Positions 45,401 to 57,648 of a DNA stretch of 64,000 nt are shown in pieces. Source of the stretch: Spizellomyces punctatus DAOM BR117. Its lineage: Eukaryota; Chytridiomycota; Chytridiomycetes; Spizellomycetales; Spizellomycetaceae. The notes below the pieces were generated by a model. The model was not told the DNA's origin and made no database searches. It saw only the letters and a program-made list of their open reading frames with translations. Every line of letters starts with the position of its first letter. Positions within the stretch are counted from its first letter, which is position 1. The DNA is taken from assembly GCF_000182565.1 (NCBI RefSeq), contig NW_015971538.1, positions 837,736 through 901,735 on the forward strand, given 5' to 3'. A program made the translations under genes and the position numbers.

Positions 45401-45769
45401 TGGAAGCAAATCGGTGGGGCGCCAAGGGAGAGCCAATATATCGGGAAACTGCGATCCACAGATGTGAGCAGAATGAGGGATCTCATCAAAGGGCTCAATT
45501 TCAGCTTGCTTGATGGCGTTGATCCAAATCCAAATAACCTGGTTGGCGCTGGAATCTTTAGCTCAACCAATATGGGTAAAGTGGGATGTCTGATGCGGCT
45601 AGAGCTGAACCTAGATCAGCAGGTTTGTACCCTTGTTGTACGTCATCATACCATGCGCTCCTGTAACGCTGTTCACCACCAGATGTATCGATTTACGCTA
45701 CGGACGACAAATGAGTCTGTAACCGAAGTGTTGGGGCTTCAATTCAAAGAAGCCGTTGAAGGCCAATAG
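42479..45769 (+). CDS. APL3: AP-2 adaptor complex subunit alpha
   Basis: Large adaptin of the clathrin adaptor AP-2 at the plasma membrane; binds PIP2 and accessory endocytic factors. The first exon [13 protein letters not shown] (42479) joins [20 protein letters not shown] and KFK. It continues [40 protein letters not shown] and [20 protein letters not shown]. One long exon from about 43716 holds [36 protein letters not shown]-type repeats (here SWYVDV), [20 protein letters not shown] and [21 protein letters not shown] hinge with Gln/Ser and ELLGLA follows, then the alpha ear: [40 protein letters not shown] and the end EAVEGQ at 45769. The N-terminal MRGL-FI-D-RNC identifies alpha rather than gamma adaptin. 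Confidence 0.94.
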
Positions 45770-45881
45770 CCGTTTTGATCAAGAATATGGCTATGTATTC
45801 GTACAATGTAATCTATTTACAAGGTTTTAAACTGTGGACCCATGCTGTTTAATGCTCTTCATTGCAAACCCACAAATACTG

Positions 45882-46946
45882 TCACTGATATAGACCTTGT
45901 TCCCCTATATATTTGACTACCGAGTCTGGCAGGAGGTATTTGATAGATAGGCGCCGCTTAACGAAGAGCCTGCAAAGATCGGTATGAGATCCTATTTCCT
46001 CAGCTAGCACAAGCATCCTTCGCATGCCAATTACCTGATTTTTGTGGAGGATATGTCATTATTGATGTGCTGTTGGATGAGGTGGATATTTTTCTATTTC
46101 GCCGATATAGAACGTGATGAGTCAGCAAGTCGATGAAGCTAAGTACAAAAGGCAGGCGCACCCTATGTCGGTATAGCACATCGCTTTGCAGCATGAACTC
46201 GGTCAAATCTGCGCCCGATCGTTCAATGATCAGACACCCAAAGTCACCTATAATGTGATCGAGCTATTATAGAGAGAGAACACACTGAAACGGTGAGAAG
46301 GCTCCAGCAAGATCCGTCAACAATTTCACCTACATCCGATTCCTTCCACAGGTTGGGCACGGCGAACGATTGTATAAGATCGCCCCCAGCTAGCAGCATG
46401 ATGTGAATACGCGGATGGCTTCTTTCAGTGAATGTGCTTTGTCCATTCAGCATTCTATCGAAATGGTCCAGCACCCAGGCCGTCCGCTGGTATTCTGGTT
46501 GTCTACTTTCCCATGGGTCAACCATCAGCCAGTCGCTATCCGCCACGGCAAGTTCACACATGCGAACACGGTGATTCCATGCTGCTAGCCCCGGTTTATT
46601 ATAGGCATCGGAGACCGGGGAGAAATAGCCGCCGAGTAGGCAAAACTGGGGATGGTCATTGATATAGTCTCGCGCCATCTCTAGCGCACAGAGTTAGAGC
46701 AATGACCACCGGAAGAGCTCGCGGAAACGCAAACGAGGTACCAAACATGCGAAGGTGAAGATTTGTGACGGGAGAATAGGATCCGCAAGCTACGATGACT
46801 AGCGGTATCACCCCTGGGCACAGTTCCATCCCTCTTTTGAGTTTGTCCTTTGGGAATACATAATCATCCGGATACGTAGAGTGAGGGGTTTCCCGAGCGG
46901 CCGCTACAGCAGCAAGGCTTGTTGCGTGCGTTGAGATGGAGCTCAT
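45882..46946 (-). CDS. NMA1: Nicotinamide/nicotinate mononucleotide adenylyltransferase
   Basis: Makes NAD or deamido-NAD from NMN or NaMN plus ATP. ATG 46946 leads into VIPLVIVACGSYSPVTNLHL (the G-(S/F)-(x)-P-(x)T-x-x-H nucleotidyltransferase motif), then MFGTSF. Next exons: ARDYINDHPQFCLLGGYFSP, VSDAYNKPGLAAWNHRVRMC, DWLMVDPWESRQPEYQRTAW, IMLLAGGDLIQSFAVPNLWK and ESDVGEIV. Further exons give FGCLIIERSGADLTEFMLQS, IQQHINNDISSTKIR (the second signature, ISSTxxR) and LFVKRRLSIKYLLPDSVVKY, ending GEQGLYQ at 45882. All catalytic motifs are present. It is divergent from myosin I (203 bp) and convergent with AP-2 alpha. Confidence 0.93.
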
Positions 46947-47149
46947 TCTGTGATCTCGAACACGGATTGTCTAACGTGCGCAGCAAGCTTAGTTTCATGA
47001 CGCCATGAACGCTGACTCACCGCCCAGAAACCCGTCGGCAGCCTCCAAACCCGCCGCTCCAATTTGGATATAGATCGTCCCAGAACTAGGCAAGGAAGAA
47101 GCGCTACTACTCGGACTACTGTTGGGTTACTTCCTCAGGTAGCACCACC

Positions 47150-48256
47150 ATGTCTTTCCAATGGTCATCCAAAAACCAAGCTCAAAATGTGCGTGATAAC
47201 TCCGCTTTGCTCTCATGGCATTTTGCGTTCTTTGTGCACTTTTGCTAACCTGAGCCATGGGCTGGAACCGATATCATTTAGGGGGTGGAAGACATGACGG
47301 TGGGTCCTTTGATGCAGTATATACGCGCAGTTAGATAACTGATTTACCCCGATGCGAATGTGCACAGCTCCTCAGCAAGGTCACCGATGACCAGGTACGC
47401 ATTCTTTTGTATCGCATGGACTAGTATCTTTGTTTAGTGATTCTTTTGCGTCTGAAGATCACGGAAAACCTAAAAAAGAGGTAGTGATTTCCTATTCATG
47501 CGTGCTGCTTGCTGAGCAGTTATTTACCGAAAAACGGATACCGTAGGATTCAAGCAGATTTGATGTTCACGTATATTGGTACGTATGGTCAAGTTCATGG
47601 AAGCGATTATATTTGACTAAACAGTAAGCCTACGTCAGGACCTACTCTCGTCGCCGGTAACTCCATACTTGTCCTAGCTCACCGTTGTTGAATCGGAACA
47701 GTGACTGACTTCGCACAACCTGGTTAGTGAATCCCTATAAGAAACTTTCTTACTTTACGGAGAAAGAGATAGGTACGCGTCGGCATCTCTGTGAACTTTT
47801 CTTTTCTACTATTCTGTCAACGCTGACTCGTAAAATGGCTGTCTGTAGAGCTGTATCATGGTGCCGTGAGTATCAAGATACATCATGTTGCATAGGATGA
47901 CGAAAACGAAATATGACTTTGGCTTCGTAGGCGTCCTACGAGCATCCCCCGCACATCTACGCCGTCGCTGATAAAATGTAGGTGCACTCTGCTGCACCCT
48001 CTTCTCATGCAATGACTTAGCCACCAGATCGCAGGTTCCAGAGTATGATTACCGACGAAGAGAATCAATGTGTAATCATCAGGTACGAGGAGCAGAAGGG
48101 CTGTCCGTTCAGCCCATGCTGACTTTAGCTTCTACAAATGTGTAGTGGAGAGAGTGGAGCAGGTGTTTATGGAGCATTCGCAGCCGATGGAATTACAAGC
48201 TTCTGAAGCATTTCATATCATTGCACAGGCAAGACGGAGTCTGCAAAATTGATCAT
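47150..48256 (+). other. Microexon tract at the 5' end of myosin I
   Basis: Twelve exons read in phase: 47150-47188, 47282-47299, 47368-47394, 47458-47480, 47547-47578, 47639-47656, 47728-47772, 47849-47865, 47931-47977, 48035-48082, 48146-48162 and 48229-48256. Together they give 359 coding nt in 1,107 bp. Each is flanked by AG and GT, and the joined protein matches the myosin motor through the P-loop. Confidence 0.8.
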
Positions 48257-51200
48257 GTACGAATGAGCGCATTGTGACTGCATGGGGTTCTCGCGTTTGA
48301 TGTATTCAACTTGGTTCCCGTCACAGGAACTACATCGCTGCCGTGTCCGCCAAAGGTGGATCGATGAATCGTGTTGTAGACGAAGTTAAGCGAATCATTT
48401 TAGGGTCGAATCCCCTATTGGAGTCTTTCGGCAACGCGAAGACTCTCCGAAACAACAACTCCAGTCGTTTCGTATGTACCTTGAGTTTGCTGTTTACTCG
48501 TCAATTTGAAACCTCTCTGAGATGTGCTGGCTTTAGGGAAAATATTTCGAAATCAACTTCAGTAAAAGCGGGGCACCTGGTGGGGGGAAAATATCTAATT
48601 TTCTCCTGGAAAAGGTAATGTCATGGTGCCCTTTGCACAATTTGCAATGTAGCTCATCTGTAATATTGGACCATCAGTCTCGAGTTGTAGGACCCGGTCC
48701 CGGAGAGCGGAATTTTCATATTTTCTACCAGATGACCAAGGGTGCCAGTCCACATGATAAGGAGCAATTGGGCATGATGGAGCCAAAATATTTTCATTAC
48801 CTCAATGTCAGTGGAGAGTATAATGCGGACGGTATCAACGATGTCGAAGAGTATGAAGACATGAAGAAAGCAATGGCAGTGTGCCAGATCAGCGAAGCGG
48901 ATCAGCTGTGCGTATTGCAAATTGTGGCGGGCATTCTGCATCTAGGAAATATCGCATTCTTCGAAGAAGGGAACGACGCAAAAGTGTCAGATCCCCAAGC
49001 ATTGGCATTTCCTGCCTATCTTATGGTAAGACTTGGTGCTGCAGCCATAATTTTCGGCGGGCTCATCTAAGTCCATGGCTAGGGGGTATCCGAAGACTTA
49101 CTGCAGGCGAAATTGACAAGGTTCGTGTGGACAGTTTCGGTTCGATTGGATTACGGGCTAATTTCTGTTATAGCCGAAGGATGACCACTGGCGGTTTTGG
49201 CAAAAGAGGCTCCTCCTACAATGTACCGCTTAATGTGCAGCAGGCACAAGGAACGAGAGATGCACTTGCCAAGGTAGTGTTTCGGGCCCCGGGCGTTAGG
49301 TGTGCTTTAGTTACAATACTCACCAGCAAGGATAGGCATTATACAGTCGCCTTTTTGACTGGATAGTACAGGTTTGCATCTTATACCCATTAATCATGAC
49401 TGCCAGCAAATTTGACTCTATCCTAGGCCGTCAACACAGCAATGGCTAACTTAGCAGCCGGCTTACGAGAAAAAGCCCAGCTTTCCTTGGGCGTTTTGGA
49501 TATCTTCGGGTTTGAGGTACTTCATATCCCATTTGAGCCGAACCACAAACATCTAAATTCGGCGTGTTCTACTTTATTCCTTTAGATCTTTGAGGTATTA
49601 TGCAGATGCAGTGAATGCCTGAACTCGACTTCAGATACTGATTGAAGGCACCGTAGCGGAATGGATTCGAACAATTCTGCATTAATTATGTGAACGAACG
49701 ATTGCAACAGATTTTCATCGAGCTCACTTTAAAATCCGAGCAGGTAAGCTATGACGGTGTTACATTAGATTACCGTGAGATGTCGTGCTAAGGTAATTGT
49801 CAAAACAGGAAGAATATCAGCGAGAGGGTATCAAGTGGACACCGATTGACTATTTCAATAATAAGGTGGTGGTTGATCTGATCGAAAGTAAAGTGAGTCT
49901 TTGAGGAATTCTGCATTCTGAAATGAAGGGGTACAATGTTAAACGACCGATGAATAGAGACCTCCAGGCATCATGGCAGGTGAGCTCCATGGCATCTTTG
50001 GATTCCATTTGATAATGATTAATTTTGACGGAATATTAGTCTTGGACGATGTGTGCTTCACCATGCATGCTGTGAGCGAGGGGGCAGATCAAACGTTCGT
50101 TCAGGTTGGTACACCTTGTGGTGCCGTTTGAGGGCAGATTGAGTTCACCCACAACGACTATGGAAATTGCAGAAATTGGATATGGCTTGTTCTCAAATAA
50201 GGTGTGTATTGCTGAAGCGTTCGGCACTGGTAAATGGCATTATCTGAGAGTGAGTACAGCATTATCAAGGGATGCAGACGCAATTTGTTATTCGTAAGTA
50301 GCCGCGGTACTTCAATTGTTAATCATTGCGTTGATGCCTTGGTTGTACTGTAGAGCATTATGCTGGTGCTGTGACATACGACTGTGACGGTTTCACAGAG
50401 GCAAACAAAGATACTCTGTTTAAGGACCTAATCTCTCTTATGCAAACGACAAGCAAGTACGTCCGGATATGGGCAGCAGATGGCGACGGATGCTAATGTG
50501 TGGTATCAGTCCTTTTATTTTCAATCTCTTCCCAGAAGAAGTGGACGAGACCGATAGAAGGCGACCAACCACTGTATCTCACAAGATCAAAGTAAGGGCT
50601 TGACTAATCCAGCTGACCCGATTGAAGTTGGATTTATATATTAATCTTCGTCATAGAACCAAAGCCAAGAGCTAGTGGAGACTCTGATGCGGTGTACACC
50701 TTCATATGTCAGGTATCGTTTGATTCTTTTCGCGCGTACAATACAATTGTGAGATTTCTAATAGTTCTATAAAAGGTGTATCAAACCCAATGAGACGAAG
50801 CGGCCGAAGGACTGGGATGGCAAAAGGTGACACACGTGGTGGGCCGTAATCCACAGCTGCCTTCCTCGCTCACATACTAGGCCGATATTTCCAGAGTTGA
50901 ACACCAAGTCCGATATCTTAATTTGAAGGAAAATATAAGGGTGCGGCGTGCAGGTTATGCCTACAGGAATACATTCGAGAAATTCCTCAGAAGGTAAATA
51001 CTTGTTGGCATATATGTTTGATGAAAGAACGTCCCGCTCACTCCCTCATAGATTTGCAATTCTGACGAAGGAAACCTTTCCGGTCTGGCACGGTCGCACG
51101 GAGGATGGTATTAAGGTGATAATGCAATCGGTCCATATGGAGCCTTCAGAGTGGCAATTGGGTGTTTCGAAAATCTTCATCAAGTCGCCCGAATCTCTAT

Positions 51201-52799
51201 TTCTGTTGGAGGAGCAACGCGACCGGAAGTATCACGGATATGCTAAAGTAATTCAAAGAGCATACCGGCGCTGGAAGAGCCGAAAGTATTTCTTGGAGCT
51301 GCGGAAGAAGGCCGCTGATGTGATGTACAACAACAAAGAGCGAAAGCGGTTCAGTGTAAACAGGGAGTTTTTGGGGGACTACGTTAACTACCTGGACAAT
51401 CCGATCCTGAAGAATCTTGTTGGTGTGTTAGCGATCTCTCCCAAAATTCAACTGCCTTTATCCCTGCGACGTTAATGTTGGAAACGATTTTACAGGAAAG
51501 CAAGAGAAGGTGTTCTTTGCGGACATTGTCACTAAATATGATCGGAAGTTCAAAGCCGCTCAACGGGAATTGCTCATAACGGAAACCAGCTTAATAATGA
51601 TTGGAACTGAGAAAGAAAAGAGCGGGCCGAACAAGGGCAAGCTAGTGAAAGCCGTAAAGCGGAAGATTCCTCTAAACGATGTCCAGTCAGTATCCTTGTC
51701 AACCAAACCAGACGACATCTTTGTACTTCATGTGCCGTCTGAGTACGACAATGTGCTGGAGAACATCTTCAAGACAGAACTGATAACTGTGCTTAGGTGA
51801 AGTCAAGTCGAGTTCGCATAAGTAATGGGAAGGGATTAACATCTATTTATCAAAGTGAGAAATACGAGTTAGCGGTTGGTCGAAAGCTGCCCATAGTCTT
51901 CTCAGACAGGTAGGGTGAAGAGTCTTGGGACGCGATGCAAAATATCTGAACGACGTTTTACAGTATCAAATATTCCGTAAAGAAAACGACATGGCAGAGC
52001 GGCGGCCAGCATGAGATCCGTTTTGTGACAGACGCCTCTGTTAAGGCACCACTGATTAGAAATTCAGGAAAAGTCACGGAAGTCCGAGTTGCCAACGGTC
52101 TTCCCAAGGATTCGCGACCAAATGCGGGTACAGTCGCACAAACGGGAAGAGTCGGCGGTGTCGGAGGTTACGGACGGGGAGGTGCCACACCAGCAAGTGG
52201 CTACGCAGCTGGTGGTGCGGGGCGAGCACAAAACAATTTCTTTGGGGCCTCATCAATAGGGGGTGGTGCTGGGTCAAGACCAACGGGAGGCGGATTGGGG
52301 GGCGTTCCTTTACCTCAAGGCATGGGATCGGCCACAAATCTGGCAGCCAAGAAGCGACCTCCTCCCCCGCCGCCTGCGAAAAAACTGCCGACCTGTCGGG
52401 CTTTATATGTGAGTAACAGAATTCGCACTGTTTATCAGCATCTGCTTATTTTGTGTCTCGGAACTCTTAGGACTACGAAGCTCAGGAAGCTGGTAAGCAT
52501 GTAGAGCCACCGGGTGCCGTAAGTTTTAGCTTACACTATATCTGTGTCTAGATGAGTTGACGTTCAGAGCCGGAGATGTTATAACTATTGTGTCAAAAGG
52601 TAAGCGGTTGGATTCTTGGTGCAACACGTCCACATAGCTGAGTAGTCACATCCTTTAACAGATGACGAAGGATGGTGGCAAGGGAGCGTTAGTGGAAGGA
52701 AAGGGTTGTTTCCCGCAAACGTGAGTCTGCAATTCGTTCACTTGATCCAGCGTCTCCATGTAACACTAGACTCCTCTGCAGTATACTGAGCCAATGTAG
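47150..52799 (+). CDS. MYO1: Class I myosin (motor, IQ, TH1, TH2, SH3)
   Basis: Actin-based motor for endocytosis at cortical actin patches. It starts [13 protein letters not shown] at 47150; twelve short exons then encode [63 protein letters not shown] and ENQCVIISGESGAGKTESAK. Later exons give [40 protein letters not shown] (Ser at the TEDS position), [13 protein letters not shown]-like switch [19 protein letters not shown] and [17 protein letters not shown]. One IQ motif follows ([17 protein letters not shown]), then the basic TH1 domain, a Gly/Ala-rich TH2 with [10 protein letters not shown], and an SH3 ([20 protein letters not shown] ... GLFPANYTEPM). It stops at 52797-52799 directly after the SH3; the acidic Arp2/3-binding tail of Myo3/Myo5 is absent. 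Confidence 0.93.
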
Positions 52800-52907
52800 A
52801 TGACGATGACTGTATGTGGGCACATTTTGTTCCCTAGTATATAAGGACAAAATTAAAATAGAAATGGCATCGCTGTCGCCGTATTTTTGGTTTATTGAGT
52901 ATGAAAG

Positions 52908-55897
52908 CTATCCTTTTGACTCTTGCTTTTTTGCGTCCTCATTTATATCAACGTCCTCCCAGTCATGTTCTTGAGATTCACCTGTAGCAATGTCTGGGGT
53001 CGTTCGACCGGTTGATGGCGGGCTGACGCTCCAGTCCTTTCTTTTCTGGTTCAGGAAACTACTGACGTTGGCGAATATTTGGGATGTTGTAGCTAATTGA
53101 CAAAGTTAAACGAACTCAGGATGACTGTTTAATGGCCCTCCACCGTTACCTTGCAGTCGTTGCTGCTGAGCGGGATCTGTGACAGTGTCCATTGCTTTCG
53201 TGAGAGATGTTTCGACTGCCTTATTTATATTCTGCTGTATAGGCGATAGGTTTCTTCCAAGTTCAGAAAGTCGGGCAGCAAAAGACGTTTGAAGTATACC
53301 AAACGTTGATGCGCCTTGACAGGGATGAGCTGGGCTAATACTGGGAGAGGAGTTGGTACTTCTTAGGAGGCCATATACAAAGGAAAATGAACGCAACGCA
53401 CTTTGGATTGTCTGGCAGTTCTCCTCCTATTATTGCCAACCATTTCGTGTAATGAATCGTGGATTGCCATGCCTTCACCCAGGCGGGATTGAAGTCTGCT
53501 AGGAAATCTTTTCCTAAAATGATGGACAATAAGCTCCCATTGCATTGTGGAAGGTCGATGAAGCACACCTCGTATCGCTGGGTCCACAGAGATTGCCGCA
53601 GTCTGAGCTGTCTTCACAGAAGCCAGCAAAGTAAGAAGGTACAGCTCAAACCTTGCTCGGATATCGTCGTCACTGCCCTCGAAGGACAATTGTTGATTCA
53701 TGGACATGTCGTCTGAGAAAGACCATGGCATGAGCTACTCGCATGAAGGAATGGAGTGAATGAATCAAGTAAACCTTCTGGACTCCACGTTGCAACAACT
53801 GATTTCGTGATATCTGAAGATAGGTGTTTAGACATTGTTTGCATGTATGAAACAAGGTCAGGCATCAGCGCACCATCAATAAATTTCTTGTCTGGAGTAG
53901 TCAAGCTTATGAGGGGATTGAGAGCTGGATTCATGAGTTCTAAAGTACCGGTATCGACCTAAATCCCGCAGGATGTTAGCTAACGGCATGAAAGATCTCA
54001 TGTACGAAACAGTGCAGGAACGTAGCCTACATTGGCAATGGCGTCGACTGCGCATCCTTTGTGGTGGAGGAAAATGGCATTACTGGTGCCCACCAAGTAC
54101 GACTTTGTGTCGGAGGACATCAACACGTCCATTTGTTGCAAGGGGATATATGGTTGAAAGAAGGCCGACTGCATCAAGCATTGTTAGTAACCGGTTTCCC
54201 ATGTATGACGGTCAACTGCTGCATACTTCTCCAAATATCGGTAATGGCATCCACTGCCGCAGTAGCCCTCCTTGCTGATCTGAGGAGACCCCATACATCT
54301 TTTTCGTCGGGTCATCCTTCCCCTCCGGCCCTCGACCCAGTGACGGAGCTCCAGCATCCCGAAGCCCTCGCAGCAGTTCTACAGATTGATCAAAATTTGT
54401 ATTCCAGGTGGCGACAGATATCGCATTCGGTCTTCACTGACCTGGTATCAAAGAAACCAAGCTGTATTGGTAAGCGGACAGCCTCTCAACCTTGGAGCCA
54501 AAAAATAAAATCTGTGTCGAAGGCTCTGCGTCAGCACGATACGCCACGCTAGAACATCTATGTGCGTACCCTTTTTTCCAGAAATAATAATTTGAAGAGT
54601 TGAAGGGTTTTTTGCTTGAATTTATTCACTAACTCTCGCAAAGAGATGCCTAGAAAGTAAAACGCTTAAAACACGGCCGAACACGAAGGGAAGCATCCCC
54701 TTTATACCCATGTAAAGTGTGCTGTCGGGAATGTATCCTGAAACGGACACTGCCAAGCTGTTGTAGAGTGTCTATTTTTGAAAACGAAAAGGATGAGACA
54801 GCGCACCAGCTCGTGGTCGTTTCGCGGAAGCGGTTCAGACCTCTAATATTTCAAGCTTCGAAAAGTCCTTCTGCTCAAAGAATGCACGAGTCACTAAACC
54901 GAGCTTACTTCGGACCGATCCTAAGGTTTACATCAGCGAAAGCCAGGTGGGAGTGTTTAAAACGTGTACGGACCCAAAACGGGTTGGGTAGCGAGCACTA
55001 CCACGGCTTTTTGCACTGTACTGCGAGTGACATCGACGGTTTTGTTGATGAGCTCCTGAAATGCCGGAACACAATGAGGTTCATGATGCAATTTCAACAG
55101 GAACGAATAGTACCCGCTTACACTTGCTGGCATCTGTCGGTAGCACGCCAGTCCAAACAATGTTGATTGCGGATAACTTTTCCACTCTGGGACTGGAGGA
55201 AGATGAAAATCTAAAGGAATGGAGCGCAGTTGCGGTGGAATGAACATTGTATGTTTCATATGAAGAAAAGGGGCAATACTTACAAATGAACTCTTCGTCC
55301 GTTGCTGTAATAAGCCATAATCTGTAAGTAATACTGTCTGACAGATTGATCCTGAAATCCACTCGGACTCACCGTGGGCTCCATCAGGCAAGCAAAGAAA
55401 GGGCTTAGGATCAAAAACATTCTATCAATGGTCATGGAACATATGACCAAAACCCAACTCCAACATACGAGAAAGGACCATTCCTCGGGCAAAGCTACAG
55501 AGGTATCCTCACGTAGCAGTTTATTATCCTCAGACGGGTTTGACCCTGGCAATGGTGGAAAGGGTGGAAAGGCAAACTCCACTTGCGGACCATTTCTATC
55601 TCCGTCCTTAGGTCGGTAAGAGCTCTCGACCGACGATAAAGGCTTATCATGCCAATTTGAAACTTATACCTGTGATGAAAAGCAACGCAGAGTACTGCAT
55701 TTGACAAGTAGCCTGGTTAAGGGAAGCTTCGAAGACTTCTGAACAACTACTCGGGGCACACTACCATGCAAGATTATACGCGACTTTTGAGGTTGGGGTT
55801 CAGTAGATGATGCGGATTCTTGGCTCAAACTTGCATCGCCGTCCTTTGGTGCTTCCTCGTCTATGGTTGCATTTTCAGATTTGGTTTCAGGCTCCAT
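52908..55897 (-). CDS. AVL9: AVL9-like late secretory pathway protein
   Basis: DENN-related protein of post-Golgi transport. The acidic N-terminus is MEPETKSENATIDEEAPKDG (55897). After splicing comes SNAVLCVAFHHRNGPQVEFA followed by FPPFPPLPG, then VALPEEWSFL and PDGAHGESE; FHLPPVPEWKSYPQSTLFGL, ACYRQM and VTRSTVQKAVVVLATQPVLG. The mid region contains an ESS.. strand with LNPALNPLISLTTPDKKFID, then FEGSDDDIRARFELYLLTLL and FNPAWVKAWQSTIHYTKW. These follow the order in human AVL9 (FHH--G--VEF-YPP, PDGAH, FGISCYRQ, TRETVQKSVCVLSK-P, EWIRAQFAVYIHALLA, TAWKNTHNY). The last exon after a GTAACG intron ends QESKG at 52908-52910. Plus-strand open frames inside this span are shadows. Confidence 0.88.
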
Positions 55898-56105
55898 AAT
55901 GGGCCGTAAAATGTAAAGGATCGTCGAGCGCAAACGTTGGAGCAAACGCTGCTTCAGTCAGCGCTGCCCTCAGTTGATCACGTGACAAGCCATTCGGTTA
56001 CCGATCAACTCGAGCGTTCCAAGCGTACCAAAGGTACCAGACGTTACGCGCTTGATTTGTTGGGCAACCGCCAACGGCTGAAGGCTTTACTAGCGATCAA
56101 CTCCG

Positions 56106-57369
56106 ATGGCAGACTTTATAGGTGCGTTCGTTAGACTTTGTGATATGGTGTTCAAGGTGGTAGATTACTGTATAGATGCACGGCTGATCTTTCTGCTTTT
56201 TTTGTAGACGAACTACTTGTGTTGCGAAACAGTTTTTACCTGGGCTCGTGGCAGCAGGTCATTGACGAGGCCTCGGATCCTTCGAAAGCCCCACGGACAG
56301 ATGAAGCAAAGCTTCAACAGCGCGTGCTATTATATCGTGCATGCGTAGCTCAAGGCAAGCCGGAACGTGCCATTGCCGAGATTCGCGATAACGATGCACC
56401 CGAACTTCGAGGGGTCAAATGTCTTGCACGCTATGTTAAAGCCGCATCTTCCCAAAACACGTCCGAAAAAAGCAAGGCTGTGCAGGATATTACCACACTG
56501 GCTGCAGAGGGCACAAATGGGCTCAGCAGTACTGTACAAGTTCTGGTTGGGTCTGTCCTGTACGCTGAAGAGCGTTATCCTGAGGCATTAAAAGCCGCGG
56601 TACAAAGTCCCCGAAACTTGGAATGGTAAGAAGCCTGTGGCTGGCGCGAATATGGCAAGATCCTCTTTCTCATCCAATGTCCCCCAGTGTCGCACTCGCT
56701 ATTCAAACATATCTTAAAATGGACCGCCCCGAACTTGCCCGCAAAGAAGTCGAGAAATTGAAGACCTGGGCCGATGATGCCACATTGGCGCAACTAGCTG
56801 AAGCCTGGGTTAACTGTTACATCGTAAGCCGGCATCCACGTTCAAATCTTGATATGCCTTTACCTGAGATTGCCAAACAAAACAGGGAGGAGACGAAAAG
56901 ATACAAGAATCTCAATACATCTTTGAGGAACTGGCTTCATCGAAGCTTAGCACCGGTCGACTGGTTGCTGGACATGCTATCTGCAAGATGCAGGCTGGAA
57001 ATTTTGCAGAAGCAGAACGACTACTACTAGAAGCTCTCAGCAGAGTAAGGCATGGTTTTCGGTCGCTGCGAACGGGGCAGCCCTGTCCGTAAACTGGTAA
57101 CTGAAAACAAACTACGTTGCAGTACGCAAGCGACCCCGATGTTATAGCTAATCTGATTGTATGCGCAACTGCCACTGGGAAATCTGCGGAAATTCTCTCC
57201 CGATACACAAGGTACAAGCAGTATTGTACTGTTGTGTTTCATCGCGTCCATCTAATCGTGAACTACACTCTGCAGTCAACTTAGACAAGTCGCTCCGCAG
57301 CATCCCTTGCTGCAAGATCTCGTCCTCAAAGAATCGCTTTTTGATCGGGCTGTCCAACGATATGTATGA
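56106..57369 (+). CDS. SEC28: Coatomer subunit epsilon
   Basis: TPR-like subunit of the COPI coat for Golgi-to-ER transport. The small first exon MADFI (56106) joins DELLVLRNSFYLGSWQQVID, the classical epsilon-COP opening. It continues VLLYRACVAQGKPERAIAEI, TVQVLVGSVLYAEERYPEAL, AIQTYLKMDRPELARKEVEK and ATLAQLAEAWVNCYIV. Further exons read IFEELASSKLSTGRLVAGHA, ICKMQAGNFAEAERLLLEAL, SDPDVIANLIVCATATGKSA, and end VLKESLFDRAVQRYV at 57369. Length of about 290 residues is typical. It is divergent from AVL9 with 208 bp between starts, so two secretory genes may share a promoter. Confidence 0.92.
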
Positions 57370-57648
57370 GCAAGGTGCCCGATATGATAGGGAGTACTGA
57401 ACACAAGGACCGTTTATCGTCGTGCCTCTGTAATATAAATTTATCGAAATGAAGTCGAGCTATCTACGCGCGATATATATACACACTTTATATGAGAAAT
57501 TCTGATGTGCTTCACTGCCAGCTCCCCTTGGATGTCCTCTGCTATTCAATTATCTCCCTGATCTAACCGTCCCAGCTTGCGAGAGCTCCTCTCCTGTACC
57601 CACGAGAATCCATGGCAGTACTGGTGACTACGAACACTGCTCCGCCCA

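Noticed and set aside
54061-54552. 163-codon plus-strand open frame
   Set aside because: It lies antisense to the middle of AVL9, whose flanking exons are well conserved; no family features of its own.
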